A stretch of DNA of 64,000 bases, taken from Grifola frondosa (taxonomy: Eukaryota > Basidiomycota > Agaricomycetes > Polyporales > Grifolaceae). The DNA lies in contig LUGG01000002.1 of assembly GCA_001683735.1 (NCBI GenBank), positions 3,410,001-3,474,000 on the forward strand. Reading direction: 5' to 3'. Below, in pieces: positions 45,431 to 58,226 of the stretch. Position 1 is the stretch's first letter. Each line of letters opens with the position of its first letter. Under the pieces are notes generated by a model that was not told the DNA's origin, did not search any database, and was given only the letters and a program-made list of their open reading frames with translations. Made by a program: the position numbers and the translations under genes.

Positions 45431-46170
45431 GAATAAAATATCAGTTTGAACACATTGGCCGGATGTTCAAAAGGAACAGTTGGGCCGGGCACACCTTACA
45501 TAGGGAGGGTGCAGCTGTGCCAAAAATGTGCCAGTGAGCAGTGTCCATGCGTACAGTTTGGCCCAATAAATTTCTGTTTGTTTCCACCATGGGCCCAGAC
45601 TGGCCAGGGATTCTCCCAGCTGTAGTGCACACAGATTGACTGAGTGGGTGAATGGTGAACATATGCAGATGGGCTGAAATGACCCGTGGTCAGTCTCTGC
45701 TGTTGGGCAGAGAGCAATGATAGGTCTGCTTCTGTGGCTGGGCCAAAGGGGCTGGCAGCTTTGCTTTTACAGTGGGCCGAATGGCTTCACAGTGAGTGCA
45801 CACAGTGGAGCCAACTGGATCAGTGGTAATGGGTGGGCAGTCAGTCTCCTCAAGCTAGCCAAGCCGGCTAAAGCTGTACTGAATTGAGCACAGTTGGGCC
45901 GAGCGAAAGCAGGGTCAGTGCCCACGGACGGGCCAAATGGGCCCAAAACTGTGGAGGGATGGGTGCAGTTGGGCCAAAACTGCACTTAGTCAGTCTCCAC
46001 AGATTGGCCAAATTAGCCACATCTGAATGGACGCCCAATGCACGGGCCGAGTTAGCATGTGAGTTTCATCGGACTAACCGCATCTGTCTTAAACATGCAC
46101 AGTTGGAGGACACGGATGCTGACCATGTGAGTGGTCATGGACAGCTCAGCCATTTTGGCACCAATCAGAC
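45431..46170 (+). repeat. GGGCC-rich degenerate tandem repeats
   Basis: Segments containing TTGGGCCGGGC, TGGGCCAAAGGGG, TGGGCCGAATGG, TTGGGCCGAGCG and TTGGGCCAAAACTGCAC recur together with AGTCAGTCTCC and CAGTGAGTGCACAC. They look like a strongly diverged minisatellite, with a period of perhaps 85-130 bp. GC content is above the surroundings. Confidence 0.5.
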
Positions 46171-48180
46171 CCATGCAATGCTGTTACGATTGATGAGGAA
46201 CGAATTAATCGTTCTTATAGGCAAGGTCCCCAGCCAAATCTTGAAATGCACTTTTCATCCCATTAGTTGTGGGAAAGTTTTTTCAATACAAAATTTGTAT
46301 CCGTGGGAACGAAATTTCTAGGTTAGGGTTACCATCCAATACAACTAGGTAACAACTTTGTTCTTACTCATAAGAAATTTTGTATGTGAGATGCTTACTT
46401 TTCTTATCGGGTGGCTGAGAAAACATACGGAGATAAAACATATGTCAGATGCAGGTGATCTTTGCCATGCCTCTAATCATGAAACAAATGTTCCAAACGA
46501 TAAAACATGACATAAAACATATCATCAATGTCTTTAAAAGTCAGTGTAATGCTATGACATATGTTGTTAAAGAAAAAAAAACATGTGATTATAAATCTGA
46601 CATATCCCAAAAGGGCAGGAGATTGAGCATCTGTCTATGTGAAGCACTAAACTCGTCATCTGAACTATTAATTATCAATCCATCTATTATCCATTATAGA
46701 TGAGTAATCATAGAGTTACAGTATAGGTTGTTAACATTTATAAATGTGAACGCACAGGTTGAATTAATAGGTTAGCAATTTTTATGAACTTGATAGTATA
46801 TACAAGGTTCAAGTAATTGATTGAGTTTTTTTCCAAGCTTTAATTACAAGTAACAGTCTCATTAGTATCCTTGTAATTAATCATTATTGTCTTGGACAAT
46901 ATCTTGTTTTTCTCCTGTACCTCAATATCAGGTGTTCCGAGTCATGCCCACTGTGTCCATATCTATACTCACAAGGGTATTGTACTTGCTGCTGTGCATG
47001 CATCGCCTACCACAGTTGGTGCATGAGAACAGCAAAATTGTCAGTGTATGCATGGCTGGAGGGCATCATCTTGGCTGACATTTGACGCATGCGTCCGTAA
47101 GGTGCAAGCGGGTGTCTGCAGTGGGAAATGCATCCAAGGGACTCACAATAATGAACAGAATGCAGGGAGTTCATTGAAAGGAACATCTGTCCCAGCCATG
47201 CCATCACCTTGCCCATCCATGAATTCGTCGATGGTGGGGCCTTGCCACCCTCCGGCACAGCCAATGGGAGGTCGCACCATTCCTTTGTGACACCCACCTC
47301 TTCAGACCAGGACACATAGCACACTCACCCTCCCACTTGTTCCACTGCAAATGGCTGTGGCCTGGAGTCAGACTCTAGGGAACATCATGAAGGTTCTGAC
47401 ATGAGATTTCAACCAGACTCCAAAGAATGGTATCTGCAGCAGTAGCAGATGGGGGACACAGGCACAAGTAGATGGCATGCTGAGGAATGCAATGCATTTC
47501 TATGCCACAGTTGAGGAAACCGAATGTGTGTAATGATAGTCTGTCCTTGCATTATGCTATGAAACCACTATGCCTGCAAATGAAGAATATTTCATCTGCA
47601 GAAAAATTGCACTTCATTAGATATCATACATGACATATTATTCACAATGCTTGGTGACACATTATGGGGCACTCACCAGCCAATGATAAGTGAATGCTTT
47701 TCATCCAATCTACGAAATACAAATTGCTCCCCCAGGATGATAGTCCGAGGATAAATCACAAGCCCAGACCAGACCAGACAGCAGAAAAAAGATTGCATGG
47801 AGAGTGAGACTGCACAATTATTAGCTGCACAGAGACATTCGAGGGGTCTCCGAGTCTAAGGGACTTGGAGCATGAAGGATGATGTCAAGAGGTAGAGCAG
47901 GGCCACTTGTTCTGAGCACGCCGCAGTGTGTAAATCGGGACCGTGATTTGATGCGGGGTACCGTTAACATTGCGCAATCAGGTGCGTGCGGTTCTCTGAC
48001 ACCTTAATCAAGATTTTTGTTTCAGTCAATGTGAACAGAAAGATATATAAGTATTGTCGAATAAATCATTGCTAGTTAGTATACGAGAGGAGGGGAATCT
48101 TGTACAGAGGTAGAATTATTGTGTGCCATGACTGCTATCCATGAGTAATAAGAAACAAAGGATCCTGCTGTCCAAAAAGA
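46171..48180. other. Unassigned region
   Basis: Mostly AT-rich with no recognisable gene. A minus-strand frame at 47007-47324 (105 residues; SWSEEVGVTKEWCDLPLAV) is not recognised and has no supporting context. Confidence 0.35.
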
Positions 48181-48365
48181 GCGTGAAAGCAGAACGAGCC
48201 ACGCAGCAGACATAAACAATATCCAGCGTTCCTTACCGAGGCGCACAGCGATCAGGTCAAGAACGCCATCTCGCTCAGCCGCCGGCTCTCTTCATCCTGG
48301 ATCACATGCGCTTCAAGCAGGATGCTCCCGCTGCTATGCATTGTCACCGATAGGCCTGCCGTGGG

Positions 48366-49560
48366 TCACGCAAGCCCGCTCCCATCGTGCGGCTCCGATC
48401 TGGGGGCGGACGCTGGGCTGCAGAGGGAAGTTATACGATGACGGCGGGAGCGATATGCCCGGGAGTTTCGCGCCCGTCGGGAGTCAGCACCGGATGCCTC
48501 CACAGTTGACTTCGGCCGCATGGAGGAGAAGGTGCCAGTGATGGTACACCGGAGGTTTGACATCGACGATGACATCCGTGCAGTGCGCACATTCTGCCAG
48601 ACGCGTCAGCACTGCCTATCTTGCACAACACACACTGAGACATACCTCGTCCACGTGCAGCGGGACTGTGTGCCTCCCAAATGTCGCGCGGCTCGGTGAA
48701 GTCGACTGGCTGACCGTCACGTCCTTGCCTAACTGTTCCTTCAGTTCGCACACCTTCCCCACGTCTTCGTCTGCAGCCGGAGCGGGGGAAGCAATCTGCG
48801 CCTCGCGGTTCCGCGTGAGCCACGCCTCCATGATCCGCTTCGACTCGCTCTCCTGCTCGCTATCGGAGTGCTGATCTTCAACGACAACAGTGAACCGTCT
48901 GTCGAGCTCTGCCTCCTGTTCGCTAAGCGGTACCCTGTAGCCGTGGGCATCCTTGTACGGATGCGGTACAGCGGAATAAGCCCCCGAGCGCGCAATGCAG
49001 CTTGTCGCTGCTCTAGTGAGCCGAAGTTCGTGAGCGCTGGGGCAGGCGCTTTTGGCATCGGCGGCATGTGCAAGCCCACTTTGCGCTTCGGTTTGGAAAT
49101 GGTCGGAGTAGCAGAACCGCGGGTGTTGTCTGTAGGAGAGCTTGGAGAGGCGACAGGTGGCGCTGCATTGCTGCGCAGCTTCGTCGTTAGTCGTTTGAAT
49201 AAACCTGGGCCCGAGCCAGATTTTTAGCTGCTGCAGTATGAGAGGGGGTAGCTAAAGCGGTGGGAAGAGGAGGCAGGTCGGCGTCTTTTGGAATGAGCGG
49301 GGCAGCGTTGATTGAGATACGAGGCTCTTGAGGCCTTGTGTTGGACTGCTGCATTGTCGAGTTTGCAAGTGGTGTGCGTGAGGTTGAGAGCGAAGTTGGA
49401 GGCAGAGGCGGTAGATCCATGTCCTTTGACGAGCGAGATTGAACAGGGACAGGAAGTGATCCACGAGCGTCCGCGCTTTGTGCGTTCGGGGGTTGAACAC
49501 TGCGGCTGAAGCGCAGATACCGGGGCGCGGGCATGAAAGACGTGGCGAGGGGTGCTGAAT
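48366..49560 (-). pseudogene. Frameshifted gene relic in a GC-rich island
   Basis: On the minus strand a Ser/Pro-rich N-terminal part (KDMDLPPLPPTSLS, KDADLPPLPTAL) runs to HTAAA. After a shift in an A-run near 49227 it continues KSGSGPGLFKRLTTKLRSN, VGLHMPPMPKAPAP and FGSLEQRQAALRARGLIPLY. One base appears to be missing near 48966; the next frame reads YKDAHGYRVPLSEQEAELDR, then KRIMEAWLTRNREAQIASP. A donor (GAG|GTATGT) follows HVDE near 48648. The style matches nuclear proteins of unknown function in mushrooms. Two indels break it, so it is probably a stranded host-gene fragment; function unknown. Confidence 0.55.
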
Positions 49561-50820
49561 GGGCGCGGGCATGAAGGAAGTGCTTAACGCACCTGCCGCC
49601 ATGCCTCTTTAACCTCCCGCGTGTACTTCCCCTCACGGCACTAGGTGTGGCATCGGGTGGCGCCCTGCTTCGTCGGGGTCGTCCATCGGCGCGTCCGCGT
49701 GCGTATCTATCGGCGAGTTGTGCGGGCCGCGCAGGGGTGTGGATGCGGCGGCCAACGCGAGTACGTAGGCATGGCGAAGAGCGTGCGGGTGCGGCAGGAC
49801 ACAGGAAGGGATGCGACACGGGTGTGGAGCTTGGGTGAGAGGTGTAAGGGAGGTGGGCGAGGGACGCAGACGCGAGCGCGGGTGAGAGGCGGGCGTGACG
49901 GGCATACTACGGGGCGCGGGCGAGTGTGGAGCGCGGGCGCGAGGGACGCAAGCACGATGCAGGGCGTAGATGTGGACGCGGGCAGGTGTGGGGCGCGAGG
50001 GACACAGTACAAGAGGAGGCCGTGGCTGAGGCTGCTGGCCACAGTTGCACGCTTGCACGCCTGCCCGCGCCGTGCACGGATGCGCATGGACGCGGGAGAC
50101 ATGCATGAGCATGCGGCCGCGGTGAGCGAGCGTGTGGGCGTGGCGGCGAGTGCGAATGCGAGCGTCCGGGCGAGTGTCCAGACATGGCGAGGGGACTTAC
50201 CTGGAGTAACCTCTCATCATGTCCTTCGGATGACAAGCATGCGGCCATGGACACCGTGGACCGGCTCGGCGCTGAACGAGGTGTCCGGAACGACGGCAAG
50301 CGCGAGTGGAAGCCAGAGGTGGTAAACGACGCCGTGAGAAGGGAGACACATGAGATGCGGCAGCGGTGGAGAAGGAGACATGGCGGCGAAGAGATGCGGC
50401 GGCGTTGTCGAGGGCCAAAAGCTGACGCGTGCGCGCGTCAACGGCGAGTGTTAGACGCCTGCACGCGCGCGCGCGCTCGGGCGGATGTGCGATGTGAGGA
50501 TGGGGGCATTGAGGGAACGTGCGGGACGTCGGGCGTCGGAGGACGTTCGACGCGTGCTGTAATTGTTCTTAATTTAATTTCAATTTTTATCTTTAAAAAA
50601 GTACTTACCGACGACGACGATTTCGCGGTGAGCGCGGGGCAAAACCCGATGAGCTCAAATAGGCCGGTCTAGCCTGATGACGTAGATCCGGTCGTCGACG
50701 CATCCATTTCGATACGTCGACGACCGCATCTACGTCATCCTCGGTGGCTGCCAGCTTCCACTGCGCGCTCGAGCGCGCCTATTCAGCGCTTAACGTTCGG
50801 CAAATTTGCGACTTACTTCC
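49561..50820. other. GC-rich low-complexity segment with hairpins
   Basis: Strongly G-biased plus strand with repeated GCGGGCG and GCGCGAGGGAC motifs. Long open frames exist on both strands but are compositional. Two palindromes stand out near the right edge: GATGACGTAGATCCGGTCGTC pairs with an inverse at about 50715-50740 around a 14-nt loop, and GCGCGCTCGAGCGCGC at about 50763-50778 is a perfect palindrome. GC content drops sharply after 50820. Confidence 0.5.
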
Positions 50821-51172
50821 AAGCATCTTCATTGGCAATCCTTGATTTCTATCTTGGAACTCAGTGACTATAGGGCCCAAGGTATGTATCTACTATGTCT
50901 ATAGCCTGTAATTAGACCAAACCAGGTGTTCTTGACCCCTATAGACCCTCACAATTGCTCAAAATCTCTGTCTATTGTTCTTCTTGTCCATTTACTTGAC
51001 TGGTAAGCTTGTAGACTGTAGTTATTCCCCTTTTGACTTCATCTCATGTTTCAGATTTCCAATAGTCATCTTTGGCCTTGTCAAAACACTGTGAGACATA
51101 TCTGATATTGTGATCATGTCAGTGCTATCTCCTATACTCCTATCATGTTTCCTGAACTAATTAAATCATAGA
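50821..51172. other. AT-rich leader region
   Basis: Contains GT-AG-like segments (GTATGTATC to CCAG near 50882-50930) and no frame. It may be the 5' leader of the small gene that follows. Confidence 0.3.
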
Positions 51173-51424
51173 ATGTCTGTGACACTCCCTCTTACAAGCT
51201 CAGACACCTCTGGTGCATCTTATAGAGGTCATGTTGATGTTGAGGATGAAGGAGATGCCATGGTCATTTCATCTCCTGGTGATTCTTTATTCAAAATTTC
51301 TGATTCAGTTAACATCCCCTCTGGCTTTATTGCTATGTCTTATTCAGGTTCAGATATGCATGATGCATTTCACATCCTGTACTATAACTTTATTAGGTTA
51401 TCTACCATAGCAGATGTAGATTAA
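51173..51424 (+). CDS. Small hypothetical protein
   Basis: An 83-codon frame, MSVTLPLTSSDTSGASY, rich in Ser, Asp and Met, ending STIADVD. No domain is recognised. It lies 1.1 kb upstream of the first traces of the Helitron 2 protein on the same strand, so it could be a first exon of that gene. It could equally be chance; no functional claim is made. Confidence 0.3.
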   Translation: MSVTLPLTSSDTSGASYRGHVDVEDEGDAMVISSPGDSLFKISDSVNIPSGFIAMSYSGSDMHDAFHILYYNFIRLSTIADVD

Positions 51425-51715
51425 ATATGGTTTTCTTTAACATTTCTTCAATTGAATTAAGACGGAGTTATCCGGAGTTGCGGAGCTTAAATAAGATTTT
51501 GATCCATTGACCAGTTTGTGTCATCTTTCCTTTACACTTTCTTTTGACAGTTGCTCTTCCAACATCATTAACTCAACATGCGTATTCATTGGTTCTATCT
51601 ATGGCCTGCCACTCTGTGCTTTGGTGTAGTCATATGGTCTTGCAATATTGACATTAAATATGACACATCTTTCACAAACACCAGGCGATTGATATCGCTT
51701 AAAAATTATGTGGAG
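51425..51715. other. Spacer, no feature recognised
   Basis: AT-rich sequence between the small frame and the minisatellite. Confidence 0.3.
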
Positions 51716-52043
51716 GCGGCCACTATGAAAAATATAACCGTGCCCTTGTGGGTAGAGTAGAGATGGCTACTCTCAAGTATGCGACCATGCCCCTGTGGGT
51801 AGAGTAGAGACGGCTACTCTCAAGTATGTGACCGTGCCTGTATAGGCAGAGTAGAGACGGCTACTCTCAAGTATTTGACCGTGCCCTATATGGCAGATAG
51901 AGAGGCTACTCTCAAGTATGTGACCGTGCCTGATATGGCAGAGTAGAGGCGGCTATCTCAAGTATGCGACCGTGCCCCTGTGGGTAGAGTAGAGATGGCT
52001 ACTCTCAAGTATGCGACCATGCCTGATATAGGCAAAGTAAAAA
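51716..52043 (+). repeat. 47-bp minisatellite
   Basis: About six units of the type GTAGAGATGGCTACTCTCAA followed by GTATGCGACCATGCCCCTGT. Least diverged units are 47 bp. Each unit contains GAGTAG, six bases and CTACTC, a small inverted repeat, so a transcript would form a row of hairpins. Confidence 0.85.
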
Positions 52044-52500
52044 CCACCATTATTATGGATGCAACCAAGACATTCATAATAGAACAGAGATAATAGTGTA
52101 TTTCACTAGGGATGAGGTTATCACTCAATATTGTCTATGTCACGTGATAGACATAGCCGATTGTAATATCATATGATAAAACTTATCATGCAAGAATGTA
52201 TCTCTTAGTAATACCTACATCTATATTATTACTTCACCTTTAATACATTCAATAGCTTCTTATTAATGTCAGTGTCAGATTTAATTCTGAAGTCAAAATT
52301 TCCTTTTATCGTCATGTTTATTGGCGACATGATTTTGTTGTTTTACATAAACAAAAACATGGATTCATATGTTTACTTGATAGATTGGTGTATACAGTTC
52401 ACTACTCACACAAACCTATTAAAGTATATATTGAATCATTTTCTAACATGCAACAAGTAGGCGGTGCTCATCGTAGCCAAGAAATCTCGCACTTGGTCTT
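52044..52500. other. Spacer with a short palindrome
   Basis: TGTCTAT and ATAGACA flank GTCACGTG near 52133-52154, a 22-nt inverted repeat. Otherwise AT-rich with no gene. Confidence 0.4.
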
Positions 52501-55500
52501 CAGATGAAATATTATGTAAGATACAAATTGTTAACTGATAATGCTCAGTATAAGTTCATAACTTATGGTCCTAAATCTGTATTATCTGATATGAATAAGG
52601 AGGCAGATACTGTGATGGCAGATATTTCTTTCGAGTACTAGCCACACGTTTACCAGGTCATTCATTGAAAATCTTATGTCAGTCTCATGGTTTATGTTCC
52701 TCCAGAACACTAAGAAAAATGCAATAAGCAAGAAGTTTTACTACAGCATGTATGTGATACATGTCCAGAGTTTGTATCATATTTAAAAAGATCAATCTGT
52801 TAAAAGCAATCTTGAGCGACTACATCATCATAGAACACAATTGCAACATACTTCAATAATCAAACTAAATTCAAGTTTCCACCTGAAATCCTGATTCTAG
52901 TTTACTACACTCTACAATTGAAGGATTTGTTCAAGACATTAATCCTGATAAGTTTGCTGAGTCTGGCTGTGCTATTTGTGGAAGATTAAGTCTCTCTTCA
53001 AAAATGAAAAAAATTGCATTGTAAATTCAACATGACTATTCTAACACCTGATCAACCCATGACAAGATTGGAACGCATTCAGAGGATGACCCTGTCAAAG
53101 AAATAGCTGGTCCAGTACTTTTGCCAAACTGTAAAGACATATGTTTTGAATGTAACAGTCATATGGAAAAAGGAATTTGTCCACCGGATGCTTTGGCAAA
53201 TGGTTTATGGATTGGAGAAGTACCACCTCAGCTTCAAAATTTAACATGGACGAGAAAATGCTTATTGCTCGGGTAAACATAATCATTGCATCGTCAAGGT
53301 TCAGGTTTCTGGTATGTCTAAGATGAAGGCCAATGTTCTAAGTCATTCAATCCCATGCCTAAAATTTATTCGGTTTACCTCCAACCCGAGAAGAATTAGA
53401 TGAAGTTTTAGCATTTTTATTTTGGGTCCTAACATGCCAACATCACAGGATTATAAACGTATTCCTATGTTGGTTAGACGTAATAAAGTTGCTGAAGCTT
53501 TGGAATGGCTCAAACTCAATCATGTTGATTATGCCTGATTTAACATTTCTTATGCTAATCTCTCATCCTATCCTGAAGATGTTCCACCTGTAATGGTTGA
53601 TTATACTCAGTCATAGATTCTAACAAAGATCCTGAAGCCACTGCAGTGAATGATAATGAAATGGAGGAAGGTGCTGATGATGAGTGTCCTTTGTTGTTCA
53701 TGGGCTAACTGGAGAAAACATGATTAATTTAATGAAAATGCGACCTTCTGAAGTTCGGGCAAGAGCAGTTGAGCATTTTAAACAAGGAAAGGTTTTGGGA
53801 ATTGGCCAAGAAAAGGTACCTGAAAGTCTTTATCATAATCCTCAACTATATCCACAAATGTTTCCTTGGCTTTTCCCTATGGTTTGGGAGGCTTGGAGAA
53901 TAATGCAGGTTATAAGAGAGTTTCTGAGGAGAGACGCAAACAACAATTGCTAATGTATCATGACAAGCGTTTTCAACTAGAGCCATTGTTTCCATTGGTT
54001 GCCTTCAACATGAACAGATCAAAATTCCACCACTGCAGGATATCTTTTAGCTGAGCGAAGCAAATTTACAGATATTGCTGATCGTCTTTTACATTTGAAA
54101 ATGATACTTTGACAGATCTGGTGAAGCGTCTATCAGAAGGACCAGTGAAACCTGAGACAGAAGAGGAGAAGGCATGTTTTAAAATCATCAATGATCTGGA
54201 TCATGTGGCATATCGTGCAAAGGTTCTATGACAAGTAAGAAGTACATGCGTAATGAAATCTGGGCATTAACTTCATATTTAGGAGCACCTTCATGGTTCA
54301 TAACATTCTCACCTGCGATATCAATCATCCAATTGCATTTACTTTGCAGACAAGGATAGGTATTTAAACCACAATTCAGAAGTAAGGATGAGAGATTCAG
54401 ACTTATAGCCAATAACCAGTAGCAGGGGCTAGATTTTTCAAAATGATGGTAGAATTATTTCTGACACATGTACTAGGAGTAGGATTGGACCGTCGAGGTA
54501 TTTATGGTGATACTGCTGGATACTATGGCACTGTGGAGCAACAGGGTCGGCTCACTTTACACATGCACATGTTAATATGGATTCAGGTGGATTAACTCCA
54601 CAAGAGATTCGTGATCGCATTATGGATCCAAACTCTGATTTTCAAAAACATATGGTGGAATATTTAAGAGTGTACAAATTGGTGAATTTATGAATGGCAC
54701 AATGGAAGATGTGAGGCAACAATTGAAGAAACCAATGCAGCCAATCCTGAGCGACATCCTCCTACTGAGTCTTTACCGATGCTCCACCTCCAAAATGTTC
54801 TAATAAAGATTGTCAAAATTGTAATGACTGTGAGAATTACAATAGCTGGTGGAAACAATTCACTAATATTGTGGATGAGCTAATGTATTTATCTAACCGT
54901 CACTCATGTAGAAATATCGGGATGGTGATAAAGATGGCAATTCTAGAGGTTGTATCAATAAGCTGGGTAACTGTAAAGCTAGATTTCCAAGGGAAACATA
55001 TTTGGAGACTACGGTTGATCCTGCTACAGGTGCTCTTAATATGAAAAAGGGGGAGGCATGGATTAATACTGTGACCCCAACGTGACATATCTTTAAGATG
55101 TAATACGATGTCACAAGCTTACTTTCAGGCACAGCCATCAAATCAGTAATTGCTTATGTTGCTGATTATATCACCAAAACCCCATTGAAGACACACATCA
55201 TGTTTCAGGCTGTCCAAAAAGTATTTGATCGATATGCAGACATTGTGACAGGCGATCAGAGCAGTAAGGAAAAGGCTAGGTCACTTATTACCAAAATCGT
55301 TAAAGTTTGACAGCTAGTTCTGAAATAGGTGGACCTATGGCCTCGTTATACTTACTGAAACATAAGGATCATTATACAAGTCATAAATTCCATATGCTTT
55401 TGGAGAAGTTATATTAATCAGGTTAACTCTGCTTGGGAACAGCCTTCATCGATCAAACACCGGATAAAGTTGTTCTAGGTAATGTTAAAGGCAAGGTGGT

Positions 55501-58226
55501 GGCACTATCAGCAGTATCAGACTATATTTATCGACCCTTGAAATATGATCACATATCATTATATGATTGGATCAGACGGGCCAATAAACAGAGAATATCC
55601 AAGAACAAAATTGTCAATGGTGATATTAACATAGCTGAAGATGGATGTGATGACTTTGAAGATAATTATGATATTAATCCTACATTTGATATCAATTATT
55701 CTCAATCTGTGTTGATGGGTGATAATGATGTGGATACAATAGCTAATTATGATGATGAGAGTGAGGATGAACTCCTACTTACTTCTAAAAGTGCAAAAGA
55801 AGCTATACATATCTCAAATGCTGAATCACATAATAAAAATGAATCCAAGTATGCACCATTTACTCGTGATCATCCTCAATATCAGACACATCATGTTTCT
55901 TTATTACAGAGGAAGACAGTTTTGTGCCTAACTTTGTAGGAGGATCATTACCCCGACGGGACACTGGCAACCGTGAAGATTATTGTATGACAATGTTAGC
56001 TTTATTTAAGCCATGGCGCACTGGTCATGACTTAAAACCTGACAAAGATTTGCAATGGAATGATATTTTCACAGAGCATACATTTGATGATCGTCAGTTA
56101 GAAATCATGAAATTCTTTCATATACGATATGAATGCAATGATGCAAGAGATGATTTTTTGCCATGCGTAAACTAATAATGGAAACAATGATCTTCCCTTT
56201 GAAGCAGATAATCAGTTACTTGATGACTTTGACACTCAATATTTAAATGAAAGTAAATTGATGTACGAGAGTTAATGGACACTCTGAATGATAACCTTTG
56301 GACTAATGTCAGTCAATCAGAGCTCACTCGACAAAGTCACATGCTACAAGCTGAACGCATAATGTTAGGTGCTGGATGGATGGATCCAATGATTGATGGT
56401 TCTGACTCAGAGTCTAATCTAGTACCAGATCAATTTCAAAATGGAGATGGAAAAACAGCTACTGAATGGAAGACCTTGCTGGCAAACAAACGACAAGAAA
56501 TTCTCAATGCACAGAAGCTCAAGCAAGCCAGAAGAATCCTGTCAATCCAAAAACAGGCCTTCCAGAAAATAAGTTTGTTAACACCGTTGAAGTTATTGAT
56601 CAATCTTATCTGGACAAATCTTTCAAAGCTAAGGACAAACATGCCCAAGCTCTTATTGATAATACAGTCAAGAAGTTCAGCCTGAATGAAGCTCAGGAAC
56701 GTGCATTTAGAATTGTGGCCAATCATGCATCTCAGCAAAGTGGCGAACAATTGAAAATGTATCTAGGCGGTATGGCTGGAACAGGAAAATCTCAGGTGAT
56801 CAAAGCCTTGATACATTTCTTTGGTGAGCGTAAGGAGGGATATAGATTTATATGTCTTGCACCGACAGGCTCTGCTGCTGCATTAATTGGTGGATCAACT
56901 TATCATTCCATATTAGGATTACGTCAACATGGTCAGAATCTGTAGCAACTTTACTTGCAGTCAGAGAGAGACTACAGAATGTTGAATATATATTCTTGGA
57001 TGAGGTATCGATGGTTGATTGTAATAGCTTATATACTATTTGTGAGAAAATGTGCAAAGCGCTCAAAAATGAAGGTCAACCGTTTGGTGGAATCAATATG
57101 ATATTTGCAGGTGACTTTGCACAGCTTCCACCTCCAGTGAATAGCAACACTCTTTTCTCTCACAAAGTGGGACGTGTGATACATACGACTAGTAGCTATA
57201 CTCAACAGGAAGCCTCTATTGGTAAAGCACTCTGGCATCAGGTAACAACTGTTGTTATATTGAAGAAAATATGAGACAGCGGGCACAAAATTCAGATGAT
57301 GCTAAGTTGCGACAGCATTGGACAATCTTCGGTATAAGTCTTGCACAAAGGCAGATATAAAGCATATCAGTTCCCGAGTAGCTGGTCGTGGACCTGGTAA
57401 ACCCAAGTTGAATCAACGCAAATTTAGAAATGTGTCAGTTATCACTGCATGGAATGCACACAGGGATAAAATCAATGAGATGGGATGTGCTAGATTTGCT
57501 CGAGAGACATCACAACCATTGACTACATTCTATTCCCTAGATAAATGGGGAACAGATAATGATGAGAAGGATAAAAAATCTAGAAAAAAGAAGGTAGACC
57601 CTAAACGATCATCCAATGTCATTGATCCTATTCTCTCAGGATGTCTATGGAATCTGTCTCATAATAGTACAGATAATCATGCTGGAAAATTAACATTATG
57701 CCTGGGTCTTCCAGTAATGATAAAGACCAATGAGGCAACAGAATGTTCAGTCACAAATGGTGCTGAAGGTATAGTGGTTGGATGGAAGTCACGTCCATTG
57801 CCAAATGATAAACTAGGGTTAGACACTCTATTTATAAAATTAACTGCTGCACCAACATCGATTCAACTGGAAGGCTTGCCTGAAAATGTCATTCCAATAA
57901 GTCACAGCACTAAAAAGATACGATGCAAGATGCCCAATGGAAAGGAGCTTGCAATATCTCGGGACCAGGTGGCTGTAATTCCAAACTTTGCCATGACTGA
58001 CTTTGGCTCTCAGGGTCGTACTCGTCTCAATAATGTTTGTGACTTACAGAATTGCAGATCTCATCAGTCTATTTACACTTGTTTATCTCGTGGATCAACA
58101 TATGAGGGAACAATTATTGTTCAACCTTTTGATGAACGTAAAATGACAGGTGGTATCACTGGTAGTCTTAGACAAGAATTTCGTGAGCTTGAATTATTGG
58201 ATGAGATCACAAAACTCGATACTTGA
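52501..58226 (+). pseudogene. Helitron 2 Rep/Pif1-like helicase
   Basis: A DUF6570-like N-terminal part: FAESGCAICGRLSLSSKMK, ICFECNSHMEKGICPPDALA, NGLWIGEVPPQLQNLTW, PTREELDEVLAF. Helitron-like N domain: SLYHNPQLYPQMFPWLFP, YGLGGLENNAGYKRVSEE, LLMYHDKRFQLEPLFPLVAF. The HUH pair LHMHMLIW lies at 54560-54568 and IAYVADYITK near 55150. The helicase has Walker A GMAGTGKSQV (about 56770), VEYIFLDEVSMVD, FAGDFAQLPPP, DFGSQGRTRLNNV and YTCLSRGSTYEGTIIV. At least ten frameshifts break it, while the residues between them stay well conserved. It is a different lineage from Helitron 1 (HMH and SQGRT rather than HAH and SQGQS). I could not identify its TC start or CTRR end. Confidence 0.85.

Noticed and set aside
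49645..50325. A 226-residue plus-strand frame in the GC-rich island
   Set aside because: Its composition (Arg, Gly, Val) follows GC bias, it overlaps equally long frames on the other strand, and it has no domain.
51716..52043. Regular repeat array resembling CRISPR
   Set aside because: Units are contiguous with no unique spacers, and the organism is eukaryotic; it is a minisatellite.
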